A stretch of DNA of 64,000 nucleotides from Bog-756 sp963830165. GTDB lineage: Bacteria > Actinomycetota > Acidimicrobiia > Acidimicrobiales > RAAP-2. Where the stretch lies: assembly GCA_963830165.1 (NCBI GenBank), contig CAWHKZ010000011.1:372001-436000 (forward strand), in the 5' to 3' direction. Below are positions 47,229 to 55,658 of this stretch, one piece after another; positions within the stretch are counted from its first letter, which is position 1; each line of letters begins with the position of its first letter. The notes beneath the pieces were generated by a model. The model had not been told where the DNA came from and did not search any database. It saw only the letters and a program-made list of their open reading frames with translations. Position numbers and translations under genes: made by a program.

Positions 47229-48226
47229 GCGACGCGGCCACCGCCACCGGCCACCGGCCCGCCTACCTGGTCAAGGGGTCGGACCCGTCGTTGGTGGCCC
47301 AGGCCGCCCACGCCGTGGTCGAGCGCCTGGTCGACGGCGGTGACCCGTCGATGATGGTCGAGGAGTTCGGCGGCCCGGGCGTGGACCAGTTCGACGTCGG
47401 CGCGGTCATCGACGCCTGCACCACCCCACCCTTCCTGGTGGACCGGCGGGTCGTGGTGGTGCGCGAGGCCGGGCAGATCGGGGCCGCCGACGCCAAGCGC
47501 CTGGTGGCCTACCTGGCCGACCCCCTGGACACCACGGCGCTCGTGCTGGTGGCCGGGGGAGGGACGCTGTCCCAGCCCCTGTCCAAGGCGGTGGGGGCGT
47601 CGGGCGAGGTGGTCGACACCTCGGTGGGCACCGGCAAGGCCCGTTCCCAGTGGCTGAGCGACCACCTGCGGGGCGGTCCCGTGCGGCTCGACGGGCCGGC
47701 CCAGGCCCGCCTGGGCGAGCACCTCGGCTCCGACATGGGTCGTCTGGCCGGCCTGCTCGACACCCTGGCCGCCGCCTACGGGCAGGGCGCCACGGTGACG
47801 GCGGCCGACCTCGAGCCGTTCCTGGGCGAGGCCGGTGCGCTGGCCCCGTGGGACCTGACCGACGCCATCGACGCCGGCCGGACGGCGCCGGCGCTCGAGG
47901 TGCTCCACCGCATGCTGTCGGCGGGGGAGTCGCACCCGCTGGTCGTGCTGGCCCTGCTGCACAAGCACTACCGCCAGATGCTGCGGCTCGACGGCTCGGG
48001 GGTGACCTCGCCCGAGCAGGCGGCCGGGGTACTCGGCATCAAGAGCGCCTTCCCGGCCAGGAAGGCCCTGGCCCAGGCCAACCGCCTGGGCACGGCCCGC
48101 ATCGCCCGGGCCGTGCAGCTGCTGGCCGCGGCCGACCTCGACCTGCGGGGGACCACGGGGCTCGCGCCCGAGCTGGTGGTGGAGGTCCTGGTGGCCCGCC
48201 TCAGCCGGCTGGTGCGCCAGCGCTGA
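47225..48226 (+). CDS. holA: DNA polymerase III subunit delta
   Basis: A 333-residue clamp-loader delta subunit: AYLVKGSDPSLVAQAAHAVV, FDVGAVIDACTTPPFLVDRR, VVVVREAGQI, then the helical collar part (LGEHLGSDMGRLAGLLDTLA, HPLVVLALLHKHYRQMLRL, IKSAFPARKALAQANRLG). It opens sliding clamps for replication. GTG 47225 overlaps the FolP2-like stop as GTGA, so the two are coupled. It converges with the DUF2510 gene 10 nt away. Confidence 0.92.
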   Translation: MSDAATATGHRPAYLVKGSDPSLVAQAAHAVVERLVDGGDPSMMVEEFGGPGVDQFDVGAVIDACTTPPFLVDRRVVVVREAGQIGAADAKRLVAYLADPLDTTALVLVAGGGTLSQPLSKAVGASGEVVDTSVGTGKARSQWLSDHLRGGPVRLDGPAQARLGEHLGSDMGRLAGLLDTLAAAYGQGATVTAADLEPFLGEAGALAPWDLTDAIDAGRTAPALEVLHRMLSAGESHPLVVLALLHKHYRQMLRLDGSGVTSPEQAAGVLGIKSAFPARKALAQANRLGTARIARAVQLLAAADLDLRGTTGLAPELVVEVLVARLSRLVRQR

Positions 48227-48236
48227 GGGCGCCGCG

Positions 48237-49211
48237 TCAGTCGGCCACGGGGTCGCGCGACTCCACGCCGGCGTCGTAGACGTTCTCCGTCCAGTTGGCG
48301 CCGTCCCAGTAGCGGTACTGGTGCCGTCCGGTCGGGTCGTTCATCCACCGCGCCGCCAGGGTGGGTCGCACCGCGGTGCCCACCATGCCGGTGCCGGCGA
48401 TGGGGGCCACCGTCTGCGGCTTCGGGCGGAAGATCTCCGGGGTGGAGGTCCCCACCCGGGGTGCGGCCAGGGCCGGGGCCACTGCCCCGGCCATGGCCGG
48501 CGACCCGGCGGGCCCACCGGCCGACCGGGTGGCGGCGGCGGTCGGTGGGCCGGATCCGCCCAGCGGGCCCTCGTCGAGGGAGGCGCGCTGGCGGGGGTTG
48601 TAGGTCTGGCCGATCCCGACGGGGAGGTGGAGGTCGGGTAGGGGGGTCGGGCCTTCTTCCGCCTCGGTGGCCGGCGACCCGGGCGGGGTCATGACCCCGC
48701 GCTCGAAGAACCCGGCGGCCGCCCCGACCGGCAGGACGTCGGGGTCGCCGAAGAAGCCCCTGTTGTGGGCCGGTCCCTCGGGGGCCGGGGGGTCGGCCGG
48801 CGGCGTGGCCGCCGGCATCGTCCCTCCCACGCTGCTGGTGGCCCGGAGCGGCCGCGCGACGGACTGGCCGAAGCTGCCCATGGTGGTGGGCAGGGACAGG
48901 ACACCGATGGCGGTGTCGTCGTCGGCCGCCGTCCCGGCCCGGTCGGCGAAGCGTTCGAACGGGAGTGCGGCGGCGCGGCCCCCGGCGGCGATGGCGGCCA
49001 CCTTGGGCCGTGCCCCGAAGACGTAGATGGCCAGGCCCACGCCCGGCAGCAGCGCCACCAGGAGCAGGCAGACGATCTTCGGCTCACCGGCGGCCCTCCA
49101 GGCCCAGCCGGGCTGGCGGAGCAGGTCGACGATGCCGATGATCATGGCGGCCAGCACCAGGCCGAGGAGGCCGCCGAGTACGTCGGTGAGCGCCGACGTC
49201 ACTGTCGCCAC
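48237..49211 (-). CDS. DUF2510 / PLDc_N membrane protein
   Basis: A 324-residue protein. Residues 1-70 form two helices of the PLDc_N type (GLLGLVLAAMIIGIVDLL and KIVCLLLVALLPGVGLAIYVF). A long Pro/Gly/Ala-rich cytoplasmic linker follows, ending in a DUF2510 motif (ARWMNDPTGRHQYRYWDGANW). Many actinobacterial envelope proteins have this plan. Start GTG 49211 is beside an 8-C run. The upstream region holds nested palindromes (49334-49379). Confidence 0.8.
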   Translation of the reverse strand: MATVTSALTDVLGGLLGLVLAAMIIGIVDLLRQPGWAWRAAGEPKIVCLLLVALLPGVGLAIYVFGARPKVAAIAAGGRAAALPFERFADRAGTAADDDTAIGVLSLPTTMGSFGQSVARPLRATSSVGGTMPAATPPADPPAPEGPAHNRGFFGDPDVLPVGAAAGFFERGVMTPPGSPATEAEEGPTPLPDLHLPVGIGQTYNPRQRASLDEGPLGGSGPPTAAATRSAGGPAGSPAMAGAVAPALAAPRVGTSTPEIFRPKPQTVAPIAGTGMVGTAVRPTLAARWMNDPTGRHQYRYWDGANWTENVYDAGVESRDPVAD

Positions 49212-49333
49212 CCCCCCGATGCGGCCGGTGGCCGGGGTGTCGTGCCCCGCTGGTGGCGGTGCACTCCTGTCGTGGTTCTCTGACCTGTGACTGCCTGCCC
49301 CATGTGGCTCACCTGCGCTCCTCGTGGTGAAAG

Positions 49334-49379
49334 TACCACTCTAAGTGTTGTCCTCAACACCGACAGTAGTCAAGTGGTA
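49334..49379. repeat. Nested palindromes upstream of the DUF2510 gene
   Basis: TACCACT (49334-49340) pairs with AGTGGTA (49373-49379), enclosing GTGTTG-TCCT-CAACAC (49345-49360). The stretch is markedly AT-richer than its flanks and lies between the DUF2510 start (49211) and the dnaE2 stop (49458). It may be an operator for a dimeric regulator. Confidence 0.5.
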
Positions 49380-49408
49380 TCTGTCACGTCCCCGTCACCA
49401 GGATCATC

Positions 49409-49424
49409 GGCAACCGGGGTTGCC
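49409..49424. terminator. Hairpin 34 nt downstream of dnaE2
   Basis: The perfect palindrome GGCAACC-GG-GGTTGCC can form a 7-bp stem after the dnaE2 stop. There is no T-run on the minus strand, so termination strength is uncertain. Confidence 0.35.
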
Positions 49425-49457
49425 TTCTTCAGTGGAAATTCGGCCGGGCCCGGGCGC

Positions 49458-52400
49458 TCACCGGAAGTCGCGTGAGCCGGGCACGGCACCGAGGGGCAGC
49501 GGCTCGAACCGTTCGGCCACCAGGGTCATCGACCCTTCGGAGCGCTCCACCCGCCCCCGCACGAGGAGCGCCGGGCAGGCGCGGGCCACCGGCTTCCACC
49601 GGACCCAGGCGCCCCGCGAGCAGACGATGTTGACCATCCCGGTCTCGTCCTCCAGGTTGAGGAACACCGCCCCGTGGGCGCTCTCGGGGGCCTGGCGGTG
49701 GGTGACCACCCCGCCGACGGTCACCCGGTCGCCGGCCGGCCGGCCGGCCAGCGCGGCGGCCCGCACCACGCCACGCCGGTCGAGCCCGCCCCGGGCCAGC
49801 TCCATGGCGGTGGTGTCGGGGGCCATGCCGAGCGACCACAGGTCGTCGGCCACCTCCTCCCACGGCGTCGGCGCCGGCAGCGGCGGCGGCTCGGCCCCGG
49901 TGATCACCCCCGGCAGCCGGTCGGCGGTGGCCTGCGAGGCCGCCCCCGCCCCCCACACCAGCGACCGCCGGCCGGTGCCGGTGCCCGCACCGCGCCCCGT
50001 GCCGTCGAGGGCGCCCGCGGTGGCCAGCGCCTCGAGCTGGGTGCGGGACACCCCGGCCCGACGCACCAGGTCCTCCATGCCCGACCACGGCGCCCCCGCC
50101 TCGATCCGGGCGGCGGTGTCCGAGCCGATGCCGCGCACCGAGGACAGACCGAGGCGCACGGCTGTCGCCTCCGCCGTGGCGGGGGCGGAGCCGTCCACCG
50201 GCTCGAGCGAGGCGTCGGCCCGCCCGAGGTTGACGTCGGGACGGTGCACCACCACCCCGTGGCGCTTGGCGTCGGCCACCAGGCTCTGGGGGGACCAGAA
50301 GCCCATGGGCTGGGCGTTGAGCAGCCCGGCGGTGAAGGCGGCCGGGTAGTGCAGCTTGCACCAGGCCGTGGCGTAGACGAGGTGGGCGAAGGCCACCGAG
50401 TGGCTCTCGGGGAAGCCGAAGTTGGCGAAGGCGGCGAGCGCGGTGTACACCTGCTCGGACACCGCCTCGGACACGCCGCGGGCGGCCATCCCGGCGAACA
50501 GGCGGTCGCGCAGGGCGGCCATCCGCTCGCCCGACCGCTTGGCGCTCATGGCCTGGCGCAGCTCGTCGGCCTCGGTCGGCGAGAACCCGGCCACGTCGAT
50601 GGCGATCTGCATCAGCTGCTCCTGGAAGAGGGGCACTCCGAGGGTGCGCTCCAGGGCCGGCTGCATCAGCGGGTGGAGGTAGGTGACGGGCTCGGTCCCG
50701 TTGCGGCGCCGGATGTAGGGGTGGACGGCGTTGCCCTGGATGGGGCCGGGCCGGATCAGGGCGACCTCGATGGCCAGGTCGTAGAAGCAGCGGGGCCGCA
50801 CCCGGGGCAGCGTGTTCATCTGCGCCCGCGACTCCACCTGGAACACGCCCACCGTGTCGGCCCGGCACAACAGGTCGTAGACGGCGTCCTCCTGGTCGAG
50901 GCGGGCCAGGTCGACGGTGTCCCCGTGGAAGTCGGCCACCAGGTCGACCATGTGGTGGAGGGCCGTCAGCATGCCGAGGCCGAGCAGGTCGAACTTGACC
51001 AGGCCGGCCGCCGCGCAGTCGTCCTTGTCCCACTGCAGCACGCTGCGGCCCGGCATGCGGCCCCACTCCACCGGGCAGACCTCGACCACCGGCCGGTCGC
51101 AGATCACCATGCCCCCCGAGTGGATGCCGAGGTGGCGGGGGAAGCCGACCAGCTCGGAGGCCAGCTGCCGCACGAGCGGCGGCAGGTCGTCGCGCTCGCC
51201 CAGTGGCTGGCCGCGCTCGGTCGACCCCGACCAGGCGTCGGCCTCCTCGGTGGCGTGGCCGAGGGCCTTGCCCACGTCGCGCAGGGCGGAGCGGGAGCGG
51301 TAGGTGATGACGTTGGCCACCTGGGCGGCATGGAGCCGTCCGTAGCGCCCGTAGACGTACTGGATGACCTCCTCGCGGCGGCCCGACTCGATGTCGACGT
51401 CGATGTCGGGCGGGCCGTCCCGGGCCGGCGACAGGAACCGTTCGAACAGGAGCCCGAGCGAGACGGCGTCGACGTTGGTGATGCCGAGCGCGAAGCAGAC
51501 GGCCGACGTGGCGGCCGAGCCCCGTCCCTGGCAGAAGATGTCGTTGCGCCGGCAGAACTGGACGATGTCCCACACGGTCAGGAAGTAGCCGGGGAACCCC
51601 AGCGCCCCGATCACCCCGAGCTCGTGGTCGATCTGCTCGTAGGCCCCGGCCACCCGCGTGGCCTCCGGCGGCCCGTAGCGCTCGGTCGCGCCCCGCCGGG
51701 TCAGCTCGGCCAGCCAGCTCTGCTCGGTGTGCCCCTCGGGCACGGGGAAGTCGGGCAGCCGGGGGGCCACCAGGCGCAGGTCGAAGGCGCACTCGGCGGC
51801 CAGCTCGCCGGCCCGCTCGACGGTGCCGGGCCACCGGGCGAACCGCCGGAGCTGCTCGGCCTCGCCCCGCAGGCAGGCGGTGGCCGAGGACGGCAGCCAC
51901 CCCTCCAGGTCCTCGAGCGTCCGCCGGGCCCGTACGGCCGACAGCGTGGTGGCCAGGGGGAACCGGGCGGGGGTGGCGTAGTGGACGTTGTTGGTGGCCA
52001 CGGGTGACACCCCCCGCCCGGCGGCCAGCACGGCCAGGGCGTCGTTGCGGGGCCCGTCGACCGGGGTGCCGTGGTCCCACAGCTCGACGGCCAGGCGGTC
52101 GGCGCCGAAGCGGTCGATCAGGTGGTCGAGGGCGCGGGCCGCGGCCGCCGGGCCCTCGTCGGTCAGCGCGGCGGCCAGCGGCCCCTTGCGGCACCCGGTC
52201 AGGATCTGCCAGTGGCCCCCGTGGCGGTCGGCCAGGGCGTCGAGGGTGAGGACGGGCCGGCCCTTCTCGCCCCCCTCCAGGTGGGCCTCGGCGATGGCCC
52301 GGCTGAGGCGGGCGTAGCCCTCGGGGTCGCGGGCCAGCACCACCAGATGGGTCCCGTCCGGGTCGGGCGTCCCGGTGCGCAGGTGGGGCCCGTCGAGGTC

Positions 52401-52610
52401 GGACAGGGTGAGCTCGGCCCCGAACACGGTGGGCAGCCCGAAGGCCCGGGCGGCCACCGCGAACCGCACCGCCCCGTAGAGCCCGTTGTGGTCGGTGAGG
52501 GCCACGGCCGACAGGCCGAGGCGGACCGCCTCGGCGGCCAGCTCCTCGGGATGGCTGGCGCCGTCGAGGAACGAGAAGTTGGAGTGGGCGTGCAGCTCCG
52601 CGTAGGGCAT
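49458..52610 (-). CDS. dnaE2: Error-prone DNA polymerase DnaE2
   Basis: A 1050-residue C-family polymerase for damage-induced mutagenesis. The PHP domain begins YAELHAHSNFSFLDGASHPE. Catalytic acids lie in GPPDIDVDIES. Other motifs are FCQGRGSAATSAVCFALG, HSGGMVI, LFQEQLMQIAIDVAGFSPTE and a C-terminal OB domain (VTVGGVVTHRQAPESAHG). The length is typical of DnaE2/ImuC. It follows imuB by 12 nt in an imuA-imuB-dnaE2 operon headed by an SOS box. Confidence 0.95.
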   Translation of the reverse strand: MPYAELHAHSNFSFLDGASHPEELAAEAVRLGLSAVALTDHNGLYGAVRFAVAARAFGLPTVFGAELTLSDLDGPHLRTGTPDPDGTHLVVLARDPEGYARLSRAIAEAHLEGGEKGRPVLTLDALADRHGGHWQILTGCRKGPLAAALTDEGPAAAARALDHLIDRFGADRLAVELWDHGTPVDGPRNDALAVLAAGRGVSPVATNNVHYATPARFPLATTLSAVRARRTLEDLEGWLPSSATACLRGEAEQLRRFARWPGTVERAGELAAECAFDLRLVAPRLPDFPVPEGHTEQSWLAELTRRGATERYGPPEATRVAGAYEQIDHELGVIGALGFPGYFLTVWDIVQFCRRNDIFCQGRGSAATSAVCFALGITNVDAVSLGLLFERFLSPARDGPPDIDVDIESGRREEVIQYVYGRYGRLHAAQVANVITYRSRSALRDVGKALGHATEEADAWSGSTERGQPLGERDDLPPLVRQLASELVGFPRHLGIHSGGMVICDRPVVEVCPVEWGRMPGRSVLQWDKDDCAAAGLVKFDLLGLGMLTALHHMVDLVADFHGDTVDLARLDQEDAVYDLLCRADTVGVFQVESRAQMNTLPRVRPRCFYDLAIEVALIRPGPIQGNAVHPYIRRRNGTEPVTYLHPLMQPALERTLGVPLFQEQLMQIAIDVAGFSPTEADELRQAMSAKRSGERMAALRDRLFAGMAARGVSEAVSEQVYTALAAFANFGFPESHSVAFAHLVYATAWCKLHYPAAFTAGLLNAQPMGFWSPQSLVADAKRHGVVVHRPDVNLGRADASLEPVDGSAPATAEATAVRLGLSSVRGIGSDTAARIEAGAPWSGMEDLVRRAGVSRTQLEALATAGALDGTGRGAGTGTGRRSLVWGAGAASQATADRLPGVITGAEPPPLPAPTPWEEVADDLWSLGMAPDTTAMELARGGLDRRGVVRAAALAGRPAGDRVTVGGVVTHRQAPESAHGAVFLNLEDETGMVNIVCSRGAWVRWKPVARACPALLVRGRVERSEGSMTLVAERFEPLPLGAVPGSRDFR

Positions 52611-52622
52611 GGTCCGGTCACC

Positions 52623-53723
52623 TCACCCGTACGTCGCCTCGACCCACCACCGGCCGCGCTCGGCCAGGAGGAGGTGGGCCGAGCGGGCGGTGACCGCCTG
52701 CAGCCGGGCGGCCCGCCGGCGCGACCGCGACCACCAGCGCTCGTCGGCCGGCCACGGTCCGGCCCAGCCCGACACCGGCTCCCACGGCCCGCCGTCCACC
52801 GACAGCCGGCCGGGGGCGGCGGTCAACAGCCCGCGGGCCGACACGCGCACCGGCTCCCCCCGGGTGTCGGCCAGGTCGGCCCGCACGGGATCGGGGTGGA
52901 CCACGGCCGGGGCCGGCGGGGGGATCCGGCCCGGCCACGGGGCGCCGGGCTCCGGCCCGGGACGCCGCGTGCCGGGTGCACCCTCCCGGGGGCGGCCGTC
53001 GCCGGTCCAGGTGACGAAGCGGGAGCGCTCGGCCGGGCTGCGGCCCCCCTGGAGCTGGGCGGTCACCACCCCGTCCGGGCCGAGGAGCTCCTGGGCCGCG
53101 ACCAGGCACCGGGCGGCCCGGGCGTCGGCGTCGCTCACCCCACCCCAGAAGCCGGGCTCGGCCACCACCGGCCCGTCGTGGCCGCCGCTGAGCAGTCGGG
53201 CGGTGCGGGGCTGGCGGAGGTCGGCCAGCTCGCCGCTGCGGCCGCCGGCCACGCGGTGGCCGTGGGCACCGTCGGCCCCGAACCGGCCGAGGATGTCGGC
53301 GTCGGGGAGCGCGGCGAACTCGCCCAGGGTGCGCACCCCCAGGCGGTCGAGCAGCTCGGCCAGGTCGGGCTGGCCGAGGATGCCCACCGGGAGCGGCGCC
53401 AGGAACGCGGGCGTGCCCCCGGCGGGGACGACCGTCCCCAGCCGGGCGGCCAGCACGGCGGCGAACAGCCCGTCGGCGATGCCGACCTCGGCCGGGGTGA
53501 CCCCGGACGCCGCCGTGCGGACCAGGTCGACCAGGGCCTCCTCGCCCCCGAAGTAGCGGGCCGGGCCGCGGGCGGGCAGCGAGCAGATGCCGGGACGCAC
53601 CGGGGTCACCCACGGGCAGTAGGCCTCGACGGCGGCGAGCACCTCGGCCAGGGTGCGCAGCGCCGCCCCGCCCTCGTCCTCGACGAGGAGCTCGGGGCAG
53701 CGGACGACGAGCAGGCGGTCCAC
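52623..53723 (-). CDS. imuB: ImuB-like Y-family polymerase homologue, short N-terminus
   Basis: A 366-residue ImuB homologue. Recognisable parts are PARGPARYFGGEEALVD, GIADGLFAAVLAAR, helix-hairpin-helix LLDRLGVRTLGEFAALP and a long C-terminal tail that should bind the clamp. ImuB lacks polymerase activity and acts as an adaptor for DnaE2. The first 80-100 residues of usual ImuB (palm start) are missing, since MDRLLVVRCPELLVEDE joins directly to the later palm. No alternative upstream frame encodes them. ATG 53723 is 1 nt from the imuA stop. Confidence 0.82.
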   Translation of the reverse strand: MDRLLVVRCPELLVEDEGGAALRTLAEVLAAVEAYCPWVTPVRPGICSLPARGPARYFGGEEALVDLVRTAASGVTPAEVGIADGLFAAVLAARLGTVVPAGGTPAFLAPLPVGILGQPDLAELLDRLGVRTLGEFAALPDADILGRFGADGAHGHRVAGGRSGELADLRQPRTARLLSGGHDGPVVAEPGFWGGVSDADARAARCLVAAQELLGPDGVVTAQLQGGRSPAERSRFVTWTGDGRPREGAPGTRRPGPEPGAPWPGRIPPPAPAVVHPDPVRADLADTRGEPVRVSARGLLTAAPGRLSVDGGPWEPVSGWAGPWPADERWWSRSRRRAARLQAVTARSAHLLLAERGRWWVEATYG

Positions 53724-53724
53724 C

Positions 53725-54444
53725 TCAGCCCCCCGCCGCAGCGGGACCGGCCGGGGACACCGTGCCGTCGGCGTCGGGCAGCCACAGCCCGCGGCGGGCC
53801 GGCCGGGCGGCCGAGCGGCGCCCGGTGGCGGTGACCGTCACCCGCCGGCGTCGGAGGTGGCCCTCGCCGGCGTCGGCCCCCTCCCACACCACGTCGTCGA
53901 TCCGCAGCTGCAGGTCGGCCGGCTCGGGCCAGCCGGCCCGCCCGGGGACCACCACCAGCACGGCCCGCCGCTCGCGGACCCGGGCCACCAGCCGGCGGGC
54001 CATGTCCCGGCGGGGTGGGAACGGGGGGCACAGCACCACCAGATCGACCCCCTCGAGCACGGCGGCGGTGGCCCCGGCCCACGCCGGCCCGGGCCGGGGG
54101 AGGAGGGCCAGCCGACCGAGGTCGACGCCCAGGTCGCGGGCGGCCACGGCCCCGAGCCCGGGGTGCCCGACCAGCGCGCACCACGATCCGGCGGCCGAGG
54201 CGGCGCCCACCAGGGCCAGGGCCAGGCTGAGGGCGCCGTCGTCGCCCGGCCCCCCGACGGTCAGGGTGCTGCCGCGCCGGAGCGCCCCCTCGGGCAGCAG
54301 CCCGGCCAGGGGGTCGGCGACCGGGAGCAGGCGGGTCCGGCTGGCGGCGACGGGCCGGGTGCGCTCGGCCAGGGCGGCCAGGGCGGCGACGGCGGCCGGG
54401 TCCCGTCTCCGGGACAGCCGCGTGTCCGGCACGGATACGAACAT
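53725..54444 (-). CDS. imuA: ImuA-like RecA-fold protein
   Basis: A 239-residue ImuA-type protein with degenerate RecA features (LPEGALRRGSTLTVGGPGDD, VDLVVLCPPFPPRRDMARRL, WPEPADLQLRIDDVVWEG). It is the first gene of the mutasome operon and supports ImuB/DnaE2 translesion synthesis. ATG 54444 lies inside a LexA-type palindrome (54438-54451), 7 nt after a TACTAT -10 element, so the mRNA should be leaderless and SOS controlled. Confidence 0.82.
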   Translation of the reverse strand: MFVSVPDTRLSRRRDPAAVAALAALAERTRPVAASRTRLLPVADPLAGLLPEGALRRGSTLTVGGPGDDGALSLALALVGAASAAGSWCALVGHPGLGAVAARDLGVDLGRLALLPRPGPAWAGATAAVLEGVDLVVLCPPFPPRRDMARRLVARVRERRAVLVVVPGRAGWPEPADLQLRIDDVVWEGADAGEGHLRRRRVTVTATGRRSAARPARRGLWLPDADGTVSPAGPAAAGG

Positions 54445-54457
54445 ACGTTCGATAGTA
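54438..54457 (-). promoter_or_regulatory. SOS (LexA) box and -10 element of the mutasome operon
   Basis: CGAACATACGTTCG (54438-54451) fits the Gram-positive LexA consensus CGAACRNRYGTTYG at every position. It covers the imuA start codon and abuts the -10 element TACTAT (minus strand, 54457-54452). LexA binding here would block transcription initiation. Confidence 0.8.
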
Positions 54458-54530
54458 CCGACCGGGTGCCCGTCCGGCCAGTGCGCCCGACGGCCCGACG
54501 GGTGCCGCGCCGGTGTGGTTGGCTGTGGTC

Positions 54531-55553
54531 ATGGACTACCGCACCCTCGGAACCACCGGCGTACAGGTCAGCCAGCTCTGCCTCGGGGCCATGATGTTCG
54601 GTGCCTGGGGCAACCAGGACCACGACGACTCGGTCCGCATCATCCACCGGGCCGTCGACGCCGGGATCAACTTCATCGACACCGCCGACGTGTACTCCTC
54701 CGGCGAGTCCGAGGTCATCGTGGGCAAGGCGCTGCAGGGCCTCGACCGGGACGGCATCGTGCTCGCCACCAAGGTCCACGGGGTCATGTCCGGGGACCCG
54801 AACGCCCAGGGCAACTCGCGCCGCTGGGTGATCGCCGAGTGCGAGCACAGCCTGAAGCGCCTCGGCACCGACCACATCGACCTCTACCAGATCCACCGGC
54901 CGTCGCCCGAGACCGACATCGACGACACGCTCGCCGCGCTGAGCGACCTGGTCCACGCCGGCAAGATCCGCTACGCCGGCTGCTCCACGTTCCCGGCCCA
55001 CCAGGTGGTCGAGTCGCACTGGGTGGCCGAGCGCAGGGGCCGCGAGCGGTTCCGGACCGAGCAGCCCCAGTACTCGATCCTCTCCCGCGGCATCGAGGCC
55101 GACCTGCTGCCGGTCTGCCAGCAGTACGGGATGGGCGTGCTCAGCTGGAGCCCGCTGGCCGGGGGCTGGCTGTCGGGGGCGTTCGGCGAGGGCAAGCGGA
55201 ACACGTCCCGACGTTCGGCCATGCTGCCGGACCGCTACGACCTCTCACTGCCGACGAACCAGGCCAAGCTGGCCGCGGTCGTCGAGCTCGAGAAGGTGGC
55301 CGACGAGGCCGGCCACTCGCTCCTCGAGCTGGCCCTGGCCTTCGTGCAGGCCCACCCGGCCGTCACCTGCCCGATCATCGGGCCGCGCACGATGGAGCAG
55401 CTCGAGTCCCAGCTGGCCACCGCCGACATCACCCTCGGCGACGACGTGCTCGACCGGATCGACGGCATCGCACCGCCCGGACAGAACGTCGGCGGCGCGG
55501 ACCCGGGCTGGGCACCCCCCTCGGTGACCGACGCCGCGTTGCGCCGGCGGTAG
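54531..55553 (+). CDS. Aldo/keto reductase
   Basis: A 340-residue AKR barrel: MDYRTLGTTGVQVSQLCLGA, catalytic Asp/Tyr region INFIDTADVYSSGESE (D...Y), Lys in LATKVHG, His in YQIHRPSPETD and the NADPH loop PIIGPRTMEQLESQL. The substrate is unknown, since AKRs of this group reduce varied aldehydes and ketones. It diverges from imuA, with 86 nt between starts. A second AKR lies at 57.2 kb. Confidence 0.92.
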   Translation: MDYRTLGTTGVQVSQLCLGAMMFGAWGNQDHDDSVRIIHRAVDAGINFIDTADVYSSGESEVIVGKALQGLDRDGIVLATKVHGVMSGDPNAQGNSRRWVIAECEHSLKRLGTDHIDLYQIHRPSPETDIDDTLAALSDLVHAGKIRYAGCSTFPAHQVVESHWVAERRGRERFRTEQPQYSILSRGIEADLLPVCQQYGMGVLSWSPLAGGWLSGAFGEGKRNTSRRSAMLPDRYDLSLPTNQAKLAAVVELEKVADEAGHSLLELALAFVQAHPAVTCPIIGPRTMEQLESQLATADITLGDDVLDRIDGIAPPGQNVGGADPGWAPPSVTDAALRRR

Positions 55554-55586
55554 GTCGCGGCGGACCGGACCCCGCGTCGGTCGGGC

Positions 55587-55658
55587 GCCGACGGTCGGTC
55601 GGGGATCCGGGTCGACCGGCAGGCCGACGGTCAGTCGGGGATCTGGGTCGACAGGCAG
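55587..55658. repeat. 36-nt tandem duplication at the end of the VOC gene
   Basis: Two 36-nt units (55587-55622 and 55623-55658) starting GCCGACGGTC differ at about three positions. The second contains the VOC stop codon and its last codons. The first is an extra copy beyond the stop. Confidence 0.75.

Noticed and set aside
49429..52194. A 900-codon alternative frame on the dnaE2 strand
   Set aside because: It overlaps all of dnaE2, is Arg/Pro/Gly-rich and shows no family motif.
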